Source: Fasciolopsis buskii
Taxonomy: Eukaryota > Platyhelminthes > Trematoda > Plagiorchiida > Fasciolidae
Assembly (NCBI GenBank): GCA_008360955.1
Contig: LUCM01003458.1
Location: 1-64,000, forward strand
Direction: 5' to 3'
DNA: 64,000 bases
Made by a program: the position numbers and the translations under genes. Under the pieces are notes generated by a model. The model was not told the origin of the DNA. It saw nothing but the letters and a program-made list of their open reading frames with translations, and did no database searches. This document shows positions 10,797 to 22,669 of this stretch, piece after piece. Position 1 is the stretch's first letter. Each line of letters begins with the position of its first letter.

Positions 10797-10814
10797 CTGT
10801 TGCATGTTCGGAAC
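10797..10814 (+). CDS. Possible 18 nt micro-exon
   Basis: A near-consensus acceptor (gttcatttttgttcag) is followed 18 nt later by GTAAAG; the only product would be LLHVRN. It is recorded because the acceptor is strong, but exons this small cannot be supported by sequence alone. Confidence 0.12.
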
Positions 10815-11450
10815 GTAAAGCTATATTATTTCCCAACTTGGGGGAGTTAGACTATGGGCGTTTCTTTCCGCCAGTGAAGAAATAAACGCCTCTAGCAGGC
10901 CTGCGCGAGTGGCCCTCTCCCCGGACAACACGTTGGTTAGATGCAGCTGAACACGCAACGTGTACACTGCGGCCTGTACCAGGGCGCCAGTCCAAGCGTT
11001 ACTTTCCGATTAATTGACACGATTAGGTTTCTGTTTCGAACGTCAGTTTGCATCACCATGTCACAACCAGTGATTTTTAGATTGCTTTTAGGCAGCACCG
11101 ATTGCATGATCACAATGGGAACGTTCAATTAAAACAAACTTCAGGAGGTTCAACACATTTGTCCACGCCAACCTCGTAGATTGTACTTTATCAGCTCAGC
11201 TGAAAGCTGTGCATTAAAATAAATTGTCATTCAAGCATCTATTTAGACCAGAAATGTCGATCTCCCGTACAATTATCTTATAATTCTGTCCAAGCAGAAA
11301 ACCAAAGCCGCTGATATAGTCAAAAACATCGATATCAGTGATGAATTAGCGTTGACCGGTTTAATCCAGACAATACATTAATTCACTTCGCTTTGTTTAG
11401 TGTCCATGGAATTAACGGTTTAGGTTTCAACCTTTTTTCTTGTTGCTTAG

Positions 11451-14277
11451 TTATTCAATTACAAACAGGCCAAAGAAATACAACATTTAATATCAAAGGA
11501 AAAACAAACTCAGAGGTCATTTTTAATTAAAAATTCCGATTACTATCAGAATCTTATTACCAAAGTTCCCATAGCAATAGATCAGCTAAAAAAAACCAGT
11601 AGGGCATTCGTTTAAGCAAAATCCTATGATTAACGGAGCTGTTTTTGCAGCATTGAATTAATTATAAAACATGTGAGTGATCTTGAGTATCACCGAGTTT
11701 ACCATGGTGATGGATGTCCGGTTAACAATGGATGTGCGGTCTCGGATGCCAGTGATAGTAAGATATTTGGCAGAATTTAAACAAATCGGAGATTCATTAT
11801 AGTCATAGATTCATTGCTGTTTGATTAAAAAATTGCTAAACCCATTGAATTTCTAAGGTGTGTTTTAAGTCACGCAATAATTCTTACAAACGCGAGAAAG
11901 TTTTTGCCGACAGAAGTCCAAGCGGTCATTCAAATCTCATTGAAATGATATTGATTAATTACTCCTGCATTCTTAAGATGAACGCCTGTTTTGTTAGACA
12001 TTTTATCTTCTGCCGGAAGCATATCCTGTTTTATCTAGTGTCATAATTTTGATGATTAGAAGATATCCCGAGACCTTATGCGGTTCCGTTTCACTTTCAG
12101 TTGCACAGTCCCGTTCAAGGCCGTGGATTCCGGGTCCCTCCTCCCTTAGAGGGGGCATTCTCCTACCATCAAACTGGTCAATAAAATATGTTGATATTCG
12201 CAAAAATACCAAATCGTATTACAATGACAAAATAACTGAAGATCTTCCCAATCTTGATCAGTTCACTCCTGTGCAGGAACAAGCGGAATTCAATGATGCA
12301 GCTGAAACTGCGAAGCCATATCCCCTTGGGCGGAGTAATACAAGAAAAACCACACTCCAGGTTGAAAGCTGCGACTGCGGCAGAACAGATGCTTCTTCAA
12401 ACAAAATGTGTCTGCTTTTTTCATTCCGCAGGATTTAAAGCCATTTAAATAATGTTTCAGCACAACTCATGACTTCTAAAACTGTGGCAGTAAAAAGCCT
12501 CATTTTAATTTGGCGATTTACTGAAGGCATATCAAATTTTATTGACTCCAAAGGGCTCCTGAAAATGCACAGAGATAATTTCAGTGTCTATCCCAAGACT
12601 AAATAAGAATCAATTAATGGTTCCCGCAAAACGAGACGCAGTACACTCATCCTTGTATTTCGTTGCTGGCGGAAATCGTGCAGAATCCAAACAGATCAAT
12701 ATGACAAATTTTGATCAGGATACTGATACCAAGCGGCTGATACAATCATTTTCTCCTGTACGGGTTCCAAGAAACGTATCAAGGAAAGCCTTGATTCATG
12801 AAAACACACAAATACATGGTAACTTGATGCCTTGACCGTTCCACTACAAATAGATTTTGATGCCTCTTATCTACTTCGCGGATTATGGACTTGTTAAACT
12901 TAGGAATAAACGTGTATGCGATAAATCTGTCTCGTTTGAGATTCTACATCCCGCAGGTGTTTTCACAGCAGTAGATGCAGTAGTGTCAAAAGTGCATGAT
13001 ACGTATAAACTATTCCAAGTCTAGGATGAATGGGGTCTGACCACAGGTCAGACGAGGTCAAAACATTGGCAGGAAACTCTGCAGTGGTAATTGTGATTTA
13101 TTAGACCCTGATAAATGGTCATCTCCAATTTGTCGACTCTCAGTTGCAAATGATCGACTGTGTTGTTAGTTGTTCGAATTCCAAACCAGCTAGCATTCCA
13201 CGTGAAAGATCTATCAGTTCTGGGATTTTTGTGGCTTTATGATCTAAAGTAACGGTAAATTTGTTGTAACGAACTCCATTAGGGATTGACTCGTGAATAG
13301 TACTCTGAACAGGGTGAAAGAAATTCCAATAAATGTGTTTTATCGAAATCGCTGTTTGTATTACCCAAAATGATGATGAAACTTTCACGTTAAAAACCCT
13401 CCACGCGCAATTTAGCGTGCACACCATAAGTGCTTTTGTTCTGTTTATCGCATTGTAAGTGCGCAATTAAAATACTGAGATCCCTTAGGAAATTTGTACA
13501 GTTGGAACAGAACCGATTGGAACGCATAATTTGCGCACGTTCCTATCAGATAATTCTTGAAATCAAGAAATAATCTTTAGGAAAATATCTTCGGCAAAAA
13601 GCGAGTGTTCGCTGTCGGAGGGGGTAGGAATTTTTCAGATTTGTCCAACCTGTCCTGCGGAAAATGAACGACGTTTTGACACGATTCTGGGCTGCAAGTA
13701 CACCGATCGAAATGTGAGAATGCACCTGGTGTCTTTGAAAATTGAAAAAAAGGGACGTTTAAAAGTAGGCAAAGATATTCAGTTCAACTTTACTTTATTT
13801 GTTTATTTTGCTTGGCAAACGGTCAGCAATCTCATTTCCCATTATTGCCACGCTTTTATGTTTGCTGCTACTGAGTATCAAGTCAAACTATCAAAATTGC
13901 TAAATTCTGCTCTGCGGGCTGACGTGTTGCAAAACAACGGTAGCAACCAAAGAAGTGTTCAACATTTCGACATTCCAATGTGAATCCCGGAAGTCTGTCC
14001 GAAGGGCTCTTTCCTCTTCTAAAGCATCGCCTCGGCACTTTCCTCGTTTTATCGGGAGACCACTTACAAGGAAGTGTAATGAAGAAAGAAAGTCAAAAGA
14101 ATATAAATCGGTTTGCCACAAATAAACTGTCACACGTCCACGGATGTGTTGTGAGGAAAAAATCCGTACGAAATTTAACAGCAAAACAAAAGTCTTCTGT
14201 AAATAACAAGAAAATGTGGGCAGCACCATTGAAATTTCCAGTCCTCGCAAAACGCGGTAAATTTCACTTTACAAAAT
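11451..14277 (+). CDS. Candidate 5-exon gene, 3' part (unrecognised basic protein)
   Basis: Five candidate exons join without a phase break: 11451-11609, 11858-11924, 12101-12334, 12585-12818 and 14071-14277 (TGA). Acceptors are mostly good (caaccttttttcttgttgcttag; gcggttccgtttcactttcag). Donors are CATTC/GTTTAA, AGCG/GTCATT, GCGGA/GTAATA and ACATG/GTAACT. Exon 1 (LFNYKQAKEIQHLISKEKQT) looks helical. The middle exons are polar and probably disordered (DKITEDLPNLDQFTPVQEQA). The last exon is lysine-rich and ends KRGKFHFTK. The start is not found; 9784-9939 may lie upstream. No poly(A) signal is seen close after the stop. No family is recognised. The third donor is weak; CTCCAG/GTTGAA at 12360 looks better but breaks the phase. 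Confidence 0.38.
13140..14062 (-). CDS. Candidate last two exons, minus strand
   Basis: Exon 13924-14062 (acceptor ctttcttcattacacttccttgtaag, donor CAACAC/GTCAGC) contains GDALEEERALRTDFRDSHWN. It joins in phase to 13140-13304 (acceptor ggaatttctttcaccctgttcag), which contains GVRYNKFTVTLDHKATKIPE and ends with TGA. The terminal exon has good protein-like composition. It lies inside the large last intron of the plus-strand model 11451-14277, and its 5' edge is 9 bp from that model's last exon, so at least one of the two is probably wrong. The product is unrecognised. Confidence 0.3.
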
Positions 14278-14683
14278 GAGTAGACCGTTGTTCATGGCAA
14301 ATCATGATACGTAAACGTTGCTGTCTACCAGACTAATAATCAGCACCAACTGTTATCAGTCTTATCGGGTTTCGGTTGGCTTTGCTATTAGAGAATTGTA
14401 GATTGTCACGCAACTCATTTTTGACGGTCCATATGTCTTATGTTTCAAGCTGTCGACCACCTGTTACGAAGACAGTCAATCTCGAGCTTTTCTTTACCAG
14501 ACGAAAGAAGTCATCTAGGAGCAAATAATTTGCCAAACTTTGGTATGGCTACGAAAAAACCGTCGGCCAGTTTGTGACCATGAGTTTCGCATTGGTTGTC
14601 AATGTTAACAGTCGTTATCCCATGATGAAAGTGGCTTACGAGGGAGAAGTTTGAAGCATTCATAGTTTTTTTTCCAATTTTAG

Positions 14684-17600
14684 TTGTTGTTTCTTGCGAT
14701 TCCTAATTTTCTTCCAATTTATGCTTGCCCTTGGCAGTTTTTTTTCTGTCCCGTGTTTACTACTGTCAGTTTGAGATAGGGTGGTCGGTAGCTTTAGTCT
14801 TCCGGCACAGTTACTGTAACCTGATGAATTTGAACCGCAGTCTCCTTGGATTTAGAGGTATTCCAGTTCGTTTGACACAGTGTATGTTACGGATGTTCTT
14901 TTGTAGGAGCGGTTCATCAAACTTTATCCATTTCTGAGACCGATATTAAGTGATGTTTGCTTATCTAATTTTCTTTTGTTTTCCGGCATGCTGACGAACT
15001 TTAGTCTTCTAAAACTTTTCTTACCGAGCAATCACCGTTAGAGGGAGGATATATTTCGAGCAGTCAGGCAAATAACCTTCTATTCCTCATAATCTTTAAT
15101 ATTATTCACAAAGAGGTACGTGAATAAAGCTACTTGTTGATCTTTAATGACAAAGCGGACTTTTCGGATGAACATTTGACAACTTTTCGATTTCGAGCCC
15201 TCAAACGGCAGCTACCTCGGAGTGCAGTACACGCTAGATGGCACCTCTCTTCTTGGCATATTGTGAAAATGTGGAGTGAATAAAAATTGTTATCAAATGA
15301 AAATATCATACAAGTTTTTGTTATCGTTTGGCGAGCCTTTTTTGAAAACAAAGCTCCAATTGTCCAATCTGACAAGTTATTTTATATTGTCATCTAACAA
15401 ACATGCATCAACACCAGACAAGCTACCAATAGGCCATATGTTAGTCAAAATATACTATATTAAAAAATCTGATTTACTTGCAGTACAGTTATTTTCAACA
15501 GGATGGCACCAAATGCTGTTGGTTGATATGTTACACAGTTTATGATGCATCAGCCTCTTCATACTCGGTTTGATTAAGCACCTCCGGAAAAGTTTCAACT
15601 ACAGGGCCTCATCGCCTAGGCTCCTACCATATAGTGGTTTTTTGTTCTCATCAGACCTTTTCAGCAGTTTCCTAGGGTACACGCACAGTCCATGTTAGTC
15701 TTGCAGCTGGCAAATAGTCTAGTGCAAACCTCGGTTTTTTATGTTGACCAATGGCTGTCATTTTATTGTCAGAGTTAACCTATCACAAAGACTGGAGGGG
15801 ATAATTCCTATGTTCTGTGAAAACTAATAAAAAACAATTCACATTCATTCACTCAAATCATGTGATATATTAGTTTTGACTCCCGCGCATTAAACTAAGA
15901 TTTGGTCGATTTGGCACCGCCAAGTTCTTTCCTTGCTTACTACGGATCGAGCATATATGCAGCACCCAAAATACAGTCTTGAAAACTAGGGCAGTAGTAC
16001 AGTACCTCACGTTGGGGATGATTTTGTTGCTTCTCAACGCGGTACACTGTGGATGGCCGTAAAAAGAATGAAACATTGTTCACAGGTGCTTACGTATCGA
16101 GCCAGCTTTTGACGCTGCAAAACTCAAAATAGAACAGCTGACGGAACTTAGGCCTCTATAAAAGAGGTGATCTTATCCCCAGGTTAGCCCGGATATTATG
16201 GAGACGACATTCTAAACGTCTTAAATTTTTGAGTAATCAAAGTACGTTTTATGTCCACTCAGACTAATGACAGTATGCATTTTCTCAAAAATAAAATCAG
16301 CATTGGAAATTATGAAACCACTGCTAGAACATCTGGCCAAGATGACACCGGGACGAACCGATGCGTGCACTTCGTTCATTTGATATACGACTTGGTTTGG
16401 CCAGGACTCCTTTCACAATAGCACGACGATTTTTCCCTCAAACCCGGACTGACTGATGACTGGAACGCATCTTTTCCGAAACAATTAGTCAAAGATTGTA
16501 AACGGATAATCAGGAAGCAAACGACCGCATTGGCCACTCAAAGTCAACGATGTGAACTGTCTGTTAACACAATAATTTAGACTAACGATCGCTCGAAAAT
16601 ACTGTGTAACTGGTCTCAGAAGTAATCCCAAAACGATTAGGATTGCCGATGAAACAATCTCTTTTTCAAATACCGAAATATGGGGAAAGTCATCATGTAT
16701 AATATGCTCGTTGGGCAATCTCCGTGGATCAAGCAGAGTGGCAATTGCAAATGAGTTTTAGCACAGTACAAACTGGGTTCAGCTTTTCCGGGCGCAATCG
16801 ATATGAAGTCAAGTGCATCTATGGGTAGTTAAGCCGTAACAAGTCGCTGAATGCGTTCTATCTTTACCGTTTGATGACGCAACATTTAGTTACACGAAAC
16901 AGGTTTTCGGGTTATAAGCACAATAGACGTCGACTATAGTAATATGATTGGTCACAACCAATACTACACGCTTAAGGATGCCTTGATTGCATCAGCAAAC
17001 AAAATGTCTCGACCCTGTTACTGTCACGGTAACATAATTATTTTCCTCTCCCCCTTATTGTATTTTGAGTTATTTTTTTTAATTTTCACACGGAATCAGT
17101 CAGTAAATATCGTCAAACCCTGTTTTGTTCGGTGCATAATAGTGCAATATGCATTGTCTTGGGATGTGTCAACATAATCGCCAACATAATACCTGCAATA
17201 CTAAGAATTCACTTCAGAATCTTCGTACGAAACGAGTTCTTTTTTAATTTAAACTAATCATTGCTTCTGCAAAGTGGGAATAGCAAACGATTTCGCAGTG
17301 TCTGTTTCACGTAGCAAATGAATAAAAAGGCTCAATTAAACTTCACCTCTGTTAAAAAGCACTCATTATGCGGCTTCACAACATTGTGAACAAAACAAAG
17401 TTAAGACCGACGATAAATGTTGCCCTGGTTTAATGCATTACTGTCCGTTAGTGATATAGTCTTTTGGAGATTTAATTGACTTATACTAATTCACTGAAGT
17501 GAGCGCTAATCCGGCTGTGTTCACAGATTTGTCTGAAGCCTAGTGAATCAATCGCTTAGGGAGTGTTCTATTCGACGATATTGACACTAGTTTTGAACGT

Positions 17601-18204
17601 ACGAGAACATCACTTTTAGCTTTCGTTGTTCACTTGCTAACCGATTACCCATTTGTGATTTTAATGGAGATGCTTGTACTAGCATGCAAACATCATAAAT
17701 CTACAATTTTTTTATTCACCGGGGTTAATTACAGTGGCCGCAAATTGGGAAATATATTTTTCCTCACATAGAAAGATAATAAAACTGCAAATATTTTGAA
17801 AACACTGTAACTGGTACCATTAAATCGGGTCAGTTCGTATCTTAGACCAGACACGTATGTAGGTGGATATTTCCCAAATCGCATTGCTTTGAAAATGTGT
17901 GACGTCCATTTTTGGCAATAAATATTTAAGATGACTTCGAACGCGACCAACATCTCTTATCTAATTCAACCTGCCGCAAGTTCTTTCAGCCTGGTTGCAT
18001 TAATTGGCCTTAGTTTTTCCAAGGCTTTTGGAAACCATGCTTTCAATCTGTTCTAGGGCGATTGGTAATTTGTAGCTGTGGATCATTCTTTGCCTAGGAT
18101 TTTCGTGCAAATCAACTTGTCGCTCATTGCATTTAATCTTACTAATTTCAGGCACACAAGATACTACCGGATTCAAATCACACGCTGAGTTAGTTTCACG
18201 TTGA
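14684..18204 (+). CDS. Candidate 4-exon gene end, Cys-rich
   Basis: Exons 14684-14764, 15484-15567, 16890-17028 and 18152-18204 keep phase throughout. Acceptors are good: agttttttttccaattttag; aatctgatttacttgcag; gcgttctatctttaccg..aacatttag; tgcatttaatcttactaatttcag. The first exon is hydrophobic (LLFLAIPNFLPIYACPWQ). The second is Cys-rich (YFQQDGTKCCWLICYTVYD). The third contains VISTIDVDYSNMIGHNQYYT and ends MSRPCYCH, and the fourth ends in TGA after about 16 codons. A hydrophobic lead and paired cysteines would suit a secreted or membrane protein, but this is inference. AATAAA occurs at 18435 and 18462, over 200 bp after the stop. Confidence 0.3.
15130..15251 (-). CDS. Candidate terminal exon, minus strand
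   Basis: The minus-strand acceptor cactccacattttcacaatatgccaag is followed by an open frame ending in TAG, with a basic Cys-containing peptide (ERCHLACTALRGSCRLRARN). An internal donor CCGAG/GTAGCT could make it an internal exon instead. The product is not recognised. Confidence 0.22.
16485..16718 (-). CDS. Weak exon candidate with a hydrophobic segment
   Basis: A 78-codon open frame with a likely membrane segment (SSAILIVLGLLL). Possible acceptor at ttgcccaacgag, possible donor GCGATC/GTTAGT, or a terminal exon from acceptor aaattattgtgttaacag ending in TAA. Alternative readings conflict, so only the open frame is certain. Confidence 0.18.
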   Translation of the reverse strand: MPNEHIIHDDFPHISVFEKEIVSSAILIVLGLLLRPVTQYFRAIVSLNYCVNRQFTSLTLSGQCGRLLPDYPFTIFD

Positions 18205-18409
18205 AATTTAGATCAAGTGGATGCGTCGCTTACTCTGCCTAACTCACGAAAGATTCTTCCAGAATATAACTCATTTCGAGCTCACATTTGGGAGTATTTG
18301 CTCGCTACTGCAGACAGGAGATAAAGTGGAATAACTTTGTGAAATTGGTTAAATTTTGCCATTCTTGTCTACGTCTTGCAAGCGATCTCACTAAGTTTAT
18401 CTTTACCAG

Positions 18410-18466
18410 GATTCGTCAGGGTATCTTGACGAAAATAAAGGGATAAAACGTGATTCTGGCCAATAA
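18410..18466 (+). CDS. Possible short terminal exon
   Basis: A strong acceptor (ctcactaagtttatctttaccag) is followed by DSSGYLDENKGIKRDSGQ and TAA; AATAAA overlaps the stop (18462-18467). It could be an alternative last exon of the model ending at 18204, but the phases differ (0 against 1). Confidence 0.18.
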   Translation, partial: DSSGYLDENKGIKRDSGQ

Positions 18467-18760
18467 AATAAGTTCAGTGAAACAACAATCCATTTAACTG
18501 GTTCCCTAACTGACTGGGTATCACAGGCCTAATTCCTAATTGGAAATCCTGAACCACTTTCGTGCAGTTAACTCTAACATGCCGGATAAAAGCGAAATCA
18601 TAAGCACAAATTGAAAGATGGTACAGGCAGTATCAGCATTTCTGGGCTTGTTAATTAACGCATTATCGCCTGACTCTTGCTATTCACTGGTGGCATCACT
18701 GACGACGGATGCCTGTAGTTTATGAAGTCTGTGAGTTTGCATTTGTTTTGCCTAAAGCAG

Positions 18761-21700
18761 AACAACCGTGACGGTGCTTGAAGACTGTAAGCTGGTTTTC
18801 AGTAGGCCATCAAAGTAACCTGAACTAAGAAAGAAGGACATGGATTTACTCACAAAACACCTGTCTCAGACTGGAGTACGTACATGCAGGTGAGCGTAGG
18901 TAACAAGTGTGGGCGACGTGTGTGGTATTCACTACGAATTTACCAAATAGAGAGCATTCTTGTTGAGAACGGAGATGTAACTGGAACTATATCTTTACAA
19001 TTTGCACAATATCTGTGTGTTAGTGACTAGAGGACTAATATCGAGGGGTTCTAACGCAGACATGCTTTGTTGGAGAAAGTTTGTGCAGTTGAATACCCGA
19101 TTTCGACCTCTTGGTCTTCGAAACATTTCACTGCGAGGTCAACGGCGCAGGCTGACCACAAGCAAAGTAATACCGGAACCGTGGACAATAGACTGTGAAC
19201 AAAAGGTCACCGACCAGAATCCATCTGGAATTCCTCTCAACAGTTAGATACACTTAAGCAGCCCACCATAACCTGGAATACGTACCTTCCGTCAGTATGT
19301 GACATGTGCTCTACGAAAATATGTAGAATAAAATCTGGGTTTTAGAACCTTTAGACGTTTGTATCACGGTCCTAAGTATCACAGAAGAAGAGCAAACATT
19401 ATGGTAACAAACATTGTAACATTGATGCACAAACTTTCTGCTAAGTAGTCAGGCAAACGCGGATACCGCAATTCTCTAATCCGACTGTACTTTGCTTCCT
19501 CTTGGTCTTATGACAGCTTCCATGAATTCATCCAACGCAAGCATGGTATGGATGAAAAACAGTTGAGAGATTTTCCATTGTTTGTTAATTTCATTTTGAA
19601 AACTTTTTTCCTTCCTGATATCTAGATTTAAAATGAAGGGCAAAGGGTCGTTTTGTTTTATCCCAAACTAACCATAACCCGGGGATATATTCCACAAGTG
19701 CACCACAATAGGAACTGTATCAGCTAACTAGACACTAGGTAGAGAAACAACCGACCGTTTGTCTAACCATTGTCCCTACATCAGTTCCCAGACGGTAGGA
19801 GAAAAGTGTACTAGGCAAAAAACTGAGTTCTTATTGAATTTATGTCCATGCATTGCAGACTTTTGTTTGACGCACACCTGATCTGTTGTGTTACCAAACT
19901 CTAAAGTCACATGCCTCCTTGGATATATAATCTGGCCTTACGCGACATATCTGAATTCGGTCAACAAAGCGATGTGAGCGAGGAATAATGTCGAAAAATG
20001 ATTTCTCTTCGAAATAATTCAGAAGATGTTACAACTATAGCAACTTATCCTTTATTTCAAGAGGATTAGCGATTTTGTTATTTATTCAAGCTTACCAACC
20101 CTGCCAGGAGTAACAGAACCCGGATTCGAATTCTCATATGAAATCGCACTTTTACCACAAGCAAGTCGGGTATAGCAGAAGGGATCTCTTTGGTGCTGTC
20201 CTGTGATAGAGATAATCATTCAGCCATCTGCCGTTTGTTGCCAACTGGGACCAAAATGTTACAAAAAATCAAAAATCAACATGAAAGTCCGTGAAATCAG
20301 AACACTGCGACGGCGATTGCCGAGGTTTTGATTTTCGCAGGTAAACTTCGCCAGGGCAAAAGAATTATGAAACCACCCTCAAAGAAAGGCTATCCGAAAG
20401 AATAGAAATGTTAGGAAAAATCTAAATGTCGACCAACAAAGCAGTGTTCTGGCATTAAATCTTTCACATTGAACCGAACGTAGTGCATTGACGCTTCGAT
20501 ACACAATCTCTGAGCTCCGTTCCGGCCCGGCCCACTTGAAATAACAAATCGGCCAAAATTGTGTGCTCAAATGAAGAGAAAAGCAGTCTGTATAAAACCG
20601 TAAGCAGAACAGGATAAATAGAGAATTTTCTGAAATCGTTTTGTTATTTGTGGCAACGGGAACTAAATTGTTTTTTTGCTTTTGTTCCAATTTAGTTCAG
20701 TGATGCAATCATTTTAATTGGTATTACCGAGCTATATATCACGGAACCAGTTTTTGATTGCCAGGTTGATCTGCCCCGTACAGTGTACAGGAAAACGTGT
20801 CCTGGAGCCATGCAGTCCGAGTGGTGCAACACTGCAAACTGTAGCTCATAATTGTTGCCAAATCGGTCTCCCCTGTTAACCTTTGTGCGGTAGAATTTCG
20901 GATCAAATGAACAAGAAGCTGCGTTTAAAAGGGCATCCGATTTGGTAGTAGACCGACCCTTCGATCTATTCCGAAATTATTTGGAATTCGGGGTAGAGGA
21001 TGTCCCATTCTTAGATTTTATCCATGTCAAACAATGGAACAAAACATCCGGTATAGCTACATGGAACATGGCAGTATTTCAAACAGTAAGCATGTTTGGT
21101 TCCAGTTCGATTTGTACTGGCAGTAAGTTGCGGACACTTTCGATCCGATTCAGTTCGCATAAGTGAGTACCACGGGAATTCATACCTCAGTGACCGTAAC
21201 AAATGCCAGCCGTTGTACAATGTACGAATGGCCGGCGGTGTTCAGGCGGCCAACTTCCCCACTTTGCAGCTCTCTGTTGGCCGCGGCCTCCTTCTTGAAA
21301 GGTGATATACATTATTATTTCAATAATAAAGGAAGTGAAAAGTTAAAAGACAAAAGATATAAAGATCAAGACGTTGAAAAAAGAATTGAACCAGGCTGGT
21401 AAAGTGCTCAACATAGAAAGATAATTGCTTTTGCTTCAAAGAATTGTACTTGGCGACTGCCCAACTTATTTTTGTGCCTGCAGTGTAGACAGTTAAATTT
21501 TTACAAACAAAACGTTCAGCAAATAGAAGCATCATATCTCACTCCCCCTTGTTCCATGAACGAGAAAAACAAATTCATGGTACTCTCGTCAAATGGATCA
21601 TCAGGAGAGTAATCTAAATTCATAAATTCATGATTGACTTACCAAATAAATGAACCCAATACTTCGAATATTATCTTGTGCCAGTCAACTAAAGCGGGCG

Positions 21701-22663
21701 TGTTCACTTAGGCAGTACCAAACGAAAACCGGTTTTGAAGCTGAGAGGCATTCCAATATCGAATGGGAGTCTTTTAAAAATTGAAGTTCACTCAGTTATT
21801 TCTCATTTGACATTCTCCTACCTACAGTTCTTGCTTCCCCGTTTCGTTTGAAAGGATCAGAAAATAGTTACACGCAAACTGTCAGTAGCACTAAGTACAA
21901 AGCTCCAAAGGACTAATTATTCAATCATGTTTATAGCTACTGTCAATTTAGATTGAACGATCTTAGTGTCTGCTTTTAACTCCACAACCTGAATGCAACA
22001 AACAATCCATTTGTTTAACTTCAAGCCACTGAATACTATTCAGTAATTTGGGAAAACCACGCCAATCACTTATGAGAATGAAATGTGCCGTCAGTAAAAA
22101 TATCTGAATATTATTCAACGGTAAAGTTTGCATAATTTCAGTTTTGCCTCACCGAGATCAAACATTTTTTTCTTGGAATGTGTGACAGTCGGATAGGTCA
22201 TCATTAGAGAACCACGGTGGACATGACATCAGATCACAAGCAAGTTTATTGGTTTTTATTTGGTTGGCCTGTGATCAACAATCAAAAAGTTTTGCTGAAA
22301 CACTAAGCGTTTCCTAGCGGCCTTTGTCCTTGATCCTTAGATTTCCTAAGTGAGGTCGGATAAGTGATGCGCATGCGCATAGCAACTGGTACTTGTGGTA
22401 AATGGCATTATTGTAGTCCCAACAAACACAGATGCTGAGTGAATTTAAATGCGCTCTCATTCGCGATTTATGCATTAGTTGATTACTGTGTAAAAGGCAG
22501 CATTATTTCCACCTTACCTTTCAACGGAGATTTTAGTCTCTATCTTTATTCAGAAGATTTCATTTCGAGTTCCCGGGGACGGCACTCAGAAATTGCGCGG
22601 AATAGTTGCATCATTCAATTCCTCTGTGGACGCATATCAAAAATTAAATTTCTTCTAAAATAG
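18761..22663 (+). CDS. Candidate 6-exon gene, 3' part (unrecognised)
   Basis: Six exons join in phase: 18761-18786 (26 nt), 19024-19166, 20894-21122, 21828-21880, 22142-22196 and 22497-22663 (TAG). Splice signals are good at most edges: acceptors tttgcatttgttttgcctaaagcag and ttatttctcatttgacattctcctacctacag; donors GACT/GTAAGC, GCAAA/GTAATA and GGCA/GTAAGT. The main exon (20894-21122) contains RASDLVVDRPFDLFRNYLEF, VEDVPFLDFIHVKQWNKTSG and IATWNMAVFQTVSMFG. The last contains STLPFNGDFSLYLYSEDFI. No motif is recognised and the start is not found. The third intron holds a SINE copy. Exon 21828 could instead run to a stop at 21914-21916. Confidence 0.38.
20379..20690 (-). CDS. Weak exon candidate inside an opposite-strand intron
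   Basis: A minus-strand open frame of 104 codons. A plausible acceptor (ttggccgatttgttatttcaag) precedes WAGPERSSEIVYRSVNALRS. It lies in an intron of the plus-strand model 18761-22663. The rest of the frame is dominated by Phe and Leu, which suggests chance reading of T-rich DNA. Confidence 0.15.
   Translation of the reverse strand: MEQKQKNNLVPVATNNKTISENSLFILFCLRFYTDCFSLHLSTQFWPICYFKWAGPERSSEIVYRSVNALRSVQCERFNARTLLCWSTFRFFLTFLFFRIAFL
21225..21375 (+). repeat. SINE 3' part, copy 1
   Basis: This stretch aligns with the reverse complement of about 24960-25110: GCCAACTTCC against CCGAATTCC, CTCTCTGTTGGCCGC against ACTCTGCTGGCCGC, then GATRTACAT, and the shared tail AATAAAGGAAG followed by an A-rich AAAAGA region. 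The tRNA-like head is less clear here than in the second copy. The insertion sits in an intron of the 18.8-22.7 kb model. Confidence 0.7.
22367..22380. promoter_or_regulatory. 14 bp perfect palindrome containing an NRF1-like site
   Basis: ATGCGCATGCGCAT is self-complementary, and its core GCGCATGCGC is the animal NRF1 consensus. It is CpG-bearing in AT-rich surroundings. It lies between two candidate exons of a coding model rather than at a clear promoter, so function is uncertain. Confidence 0.25.
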
Positions 22664-22669
22664 ATCATT

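Noticed and set aside
10857..10890. Hairpin GGCGTTT .. AAACGCC that could look like a bacterial terminator
   Set aside because: There is no T-run or upstream bacterial gene, and the setting is eukaryotic. A short inverted repeat like this is not unusual.
17729..17953. Minus-strand ATG frame of 75 codons
   Set aside because: No consistent splice sites or partner exon, and the length is within chance.
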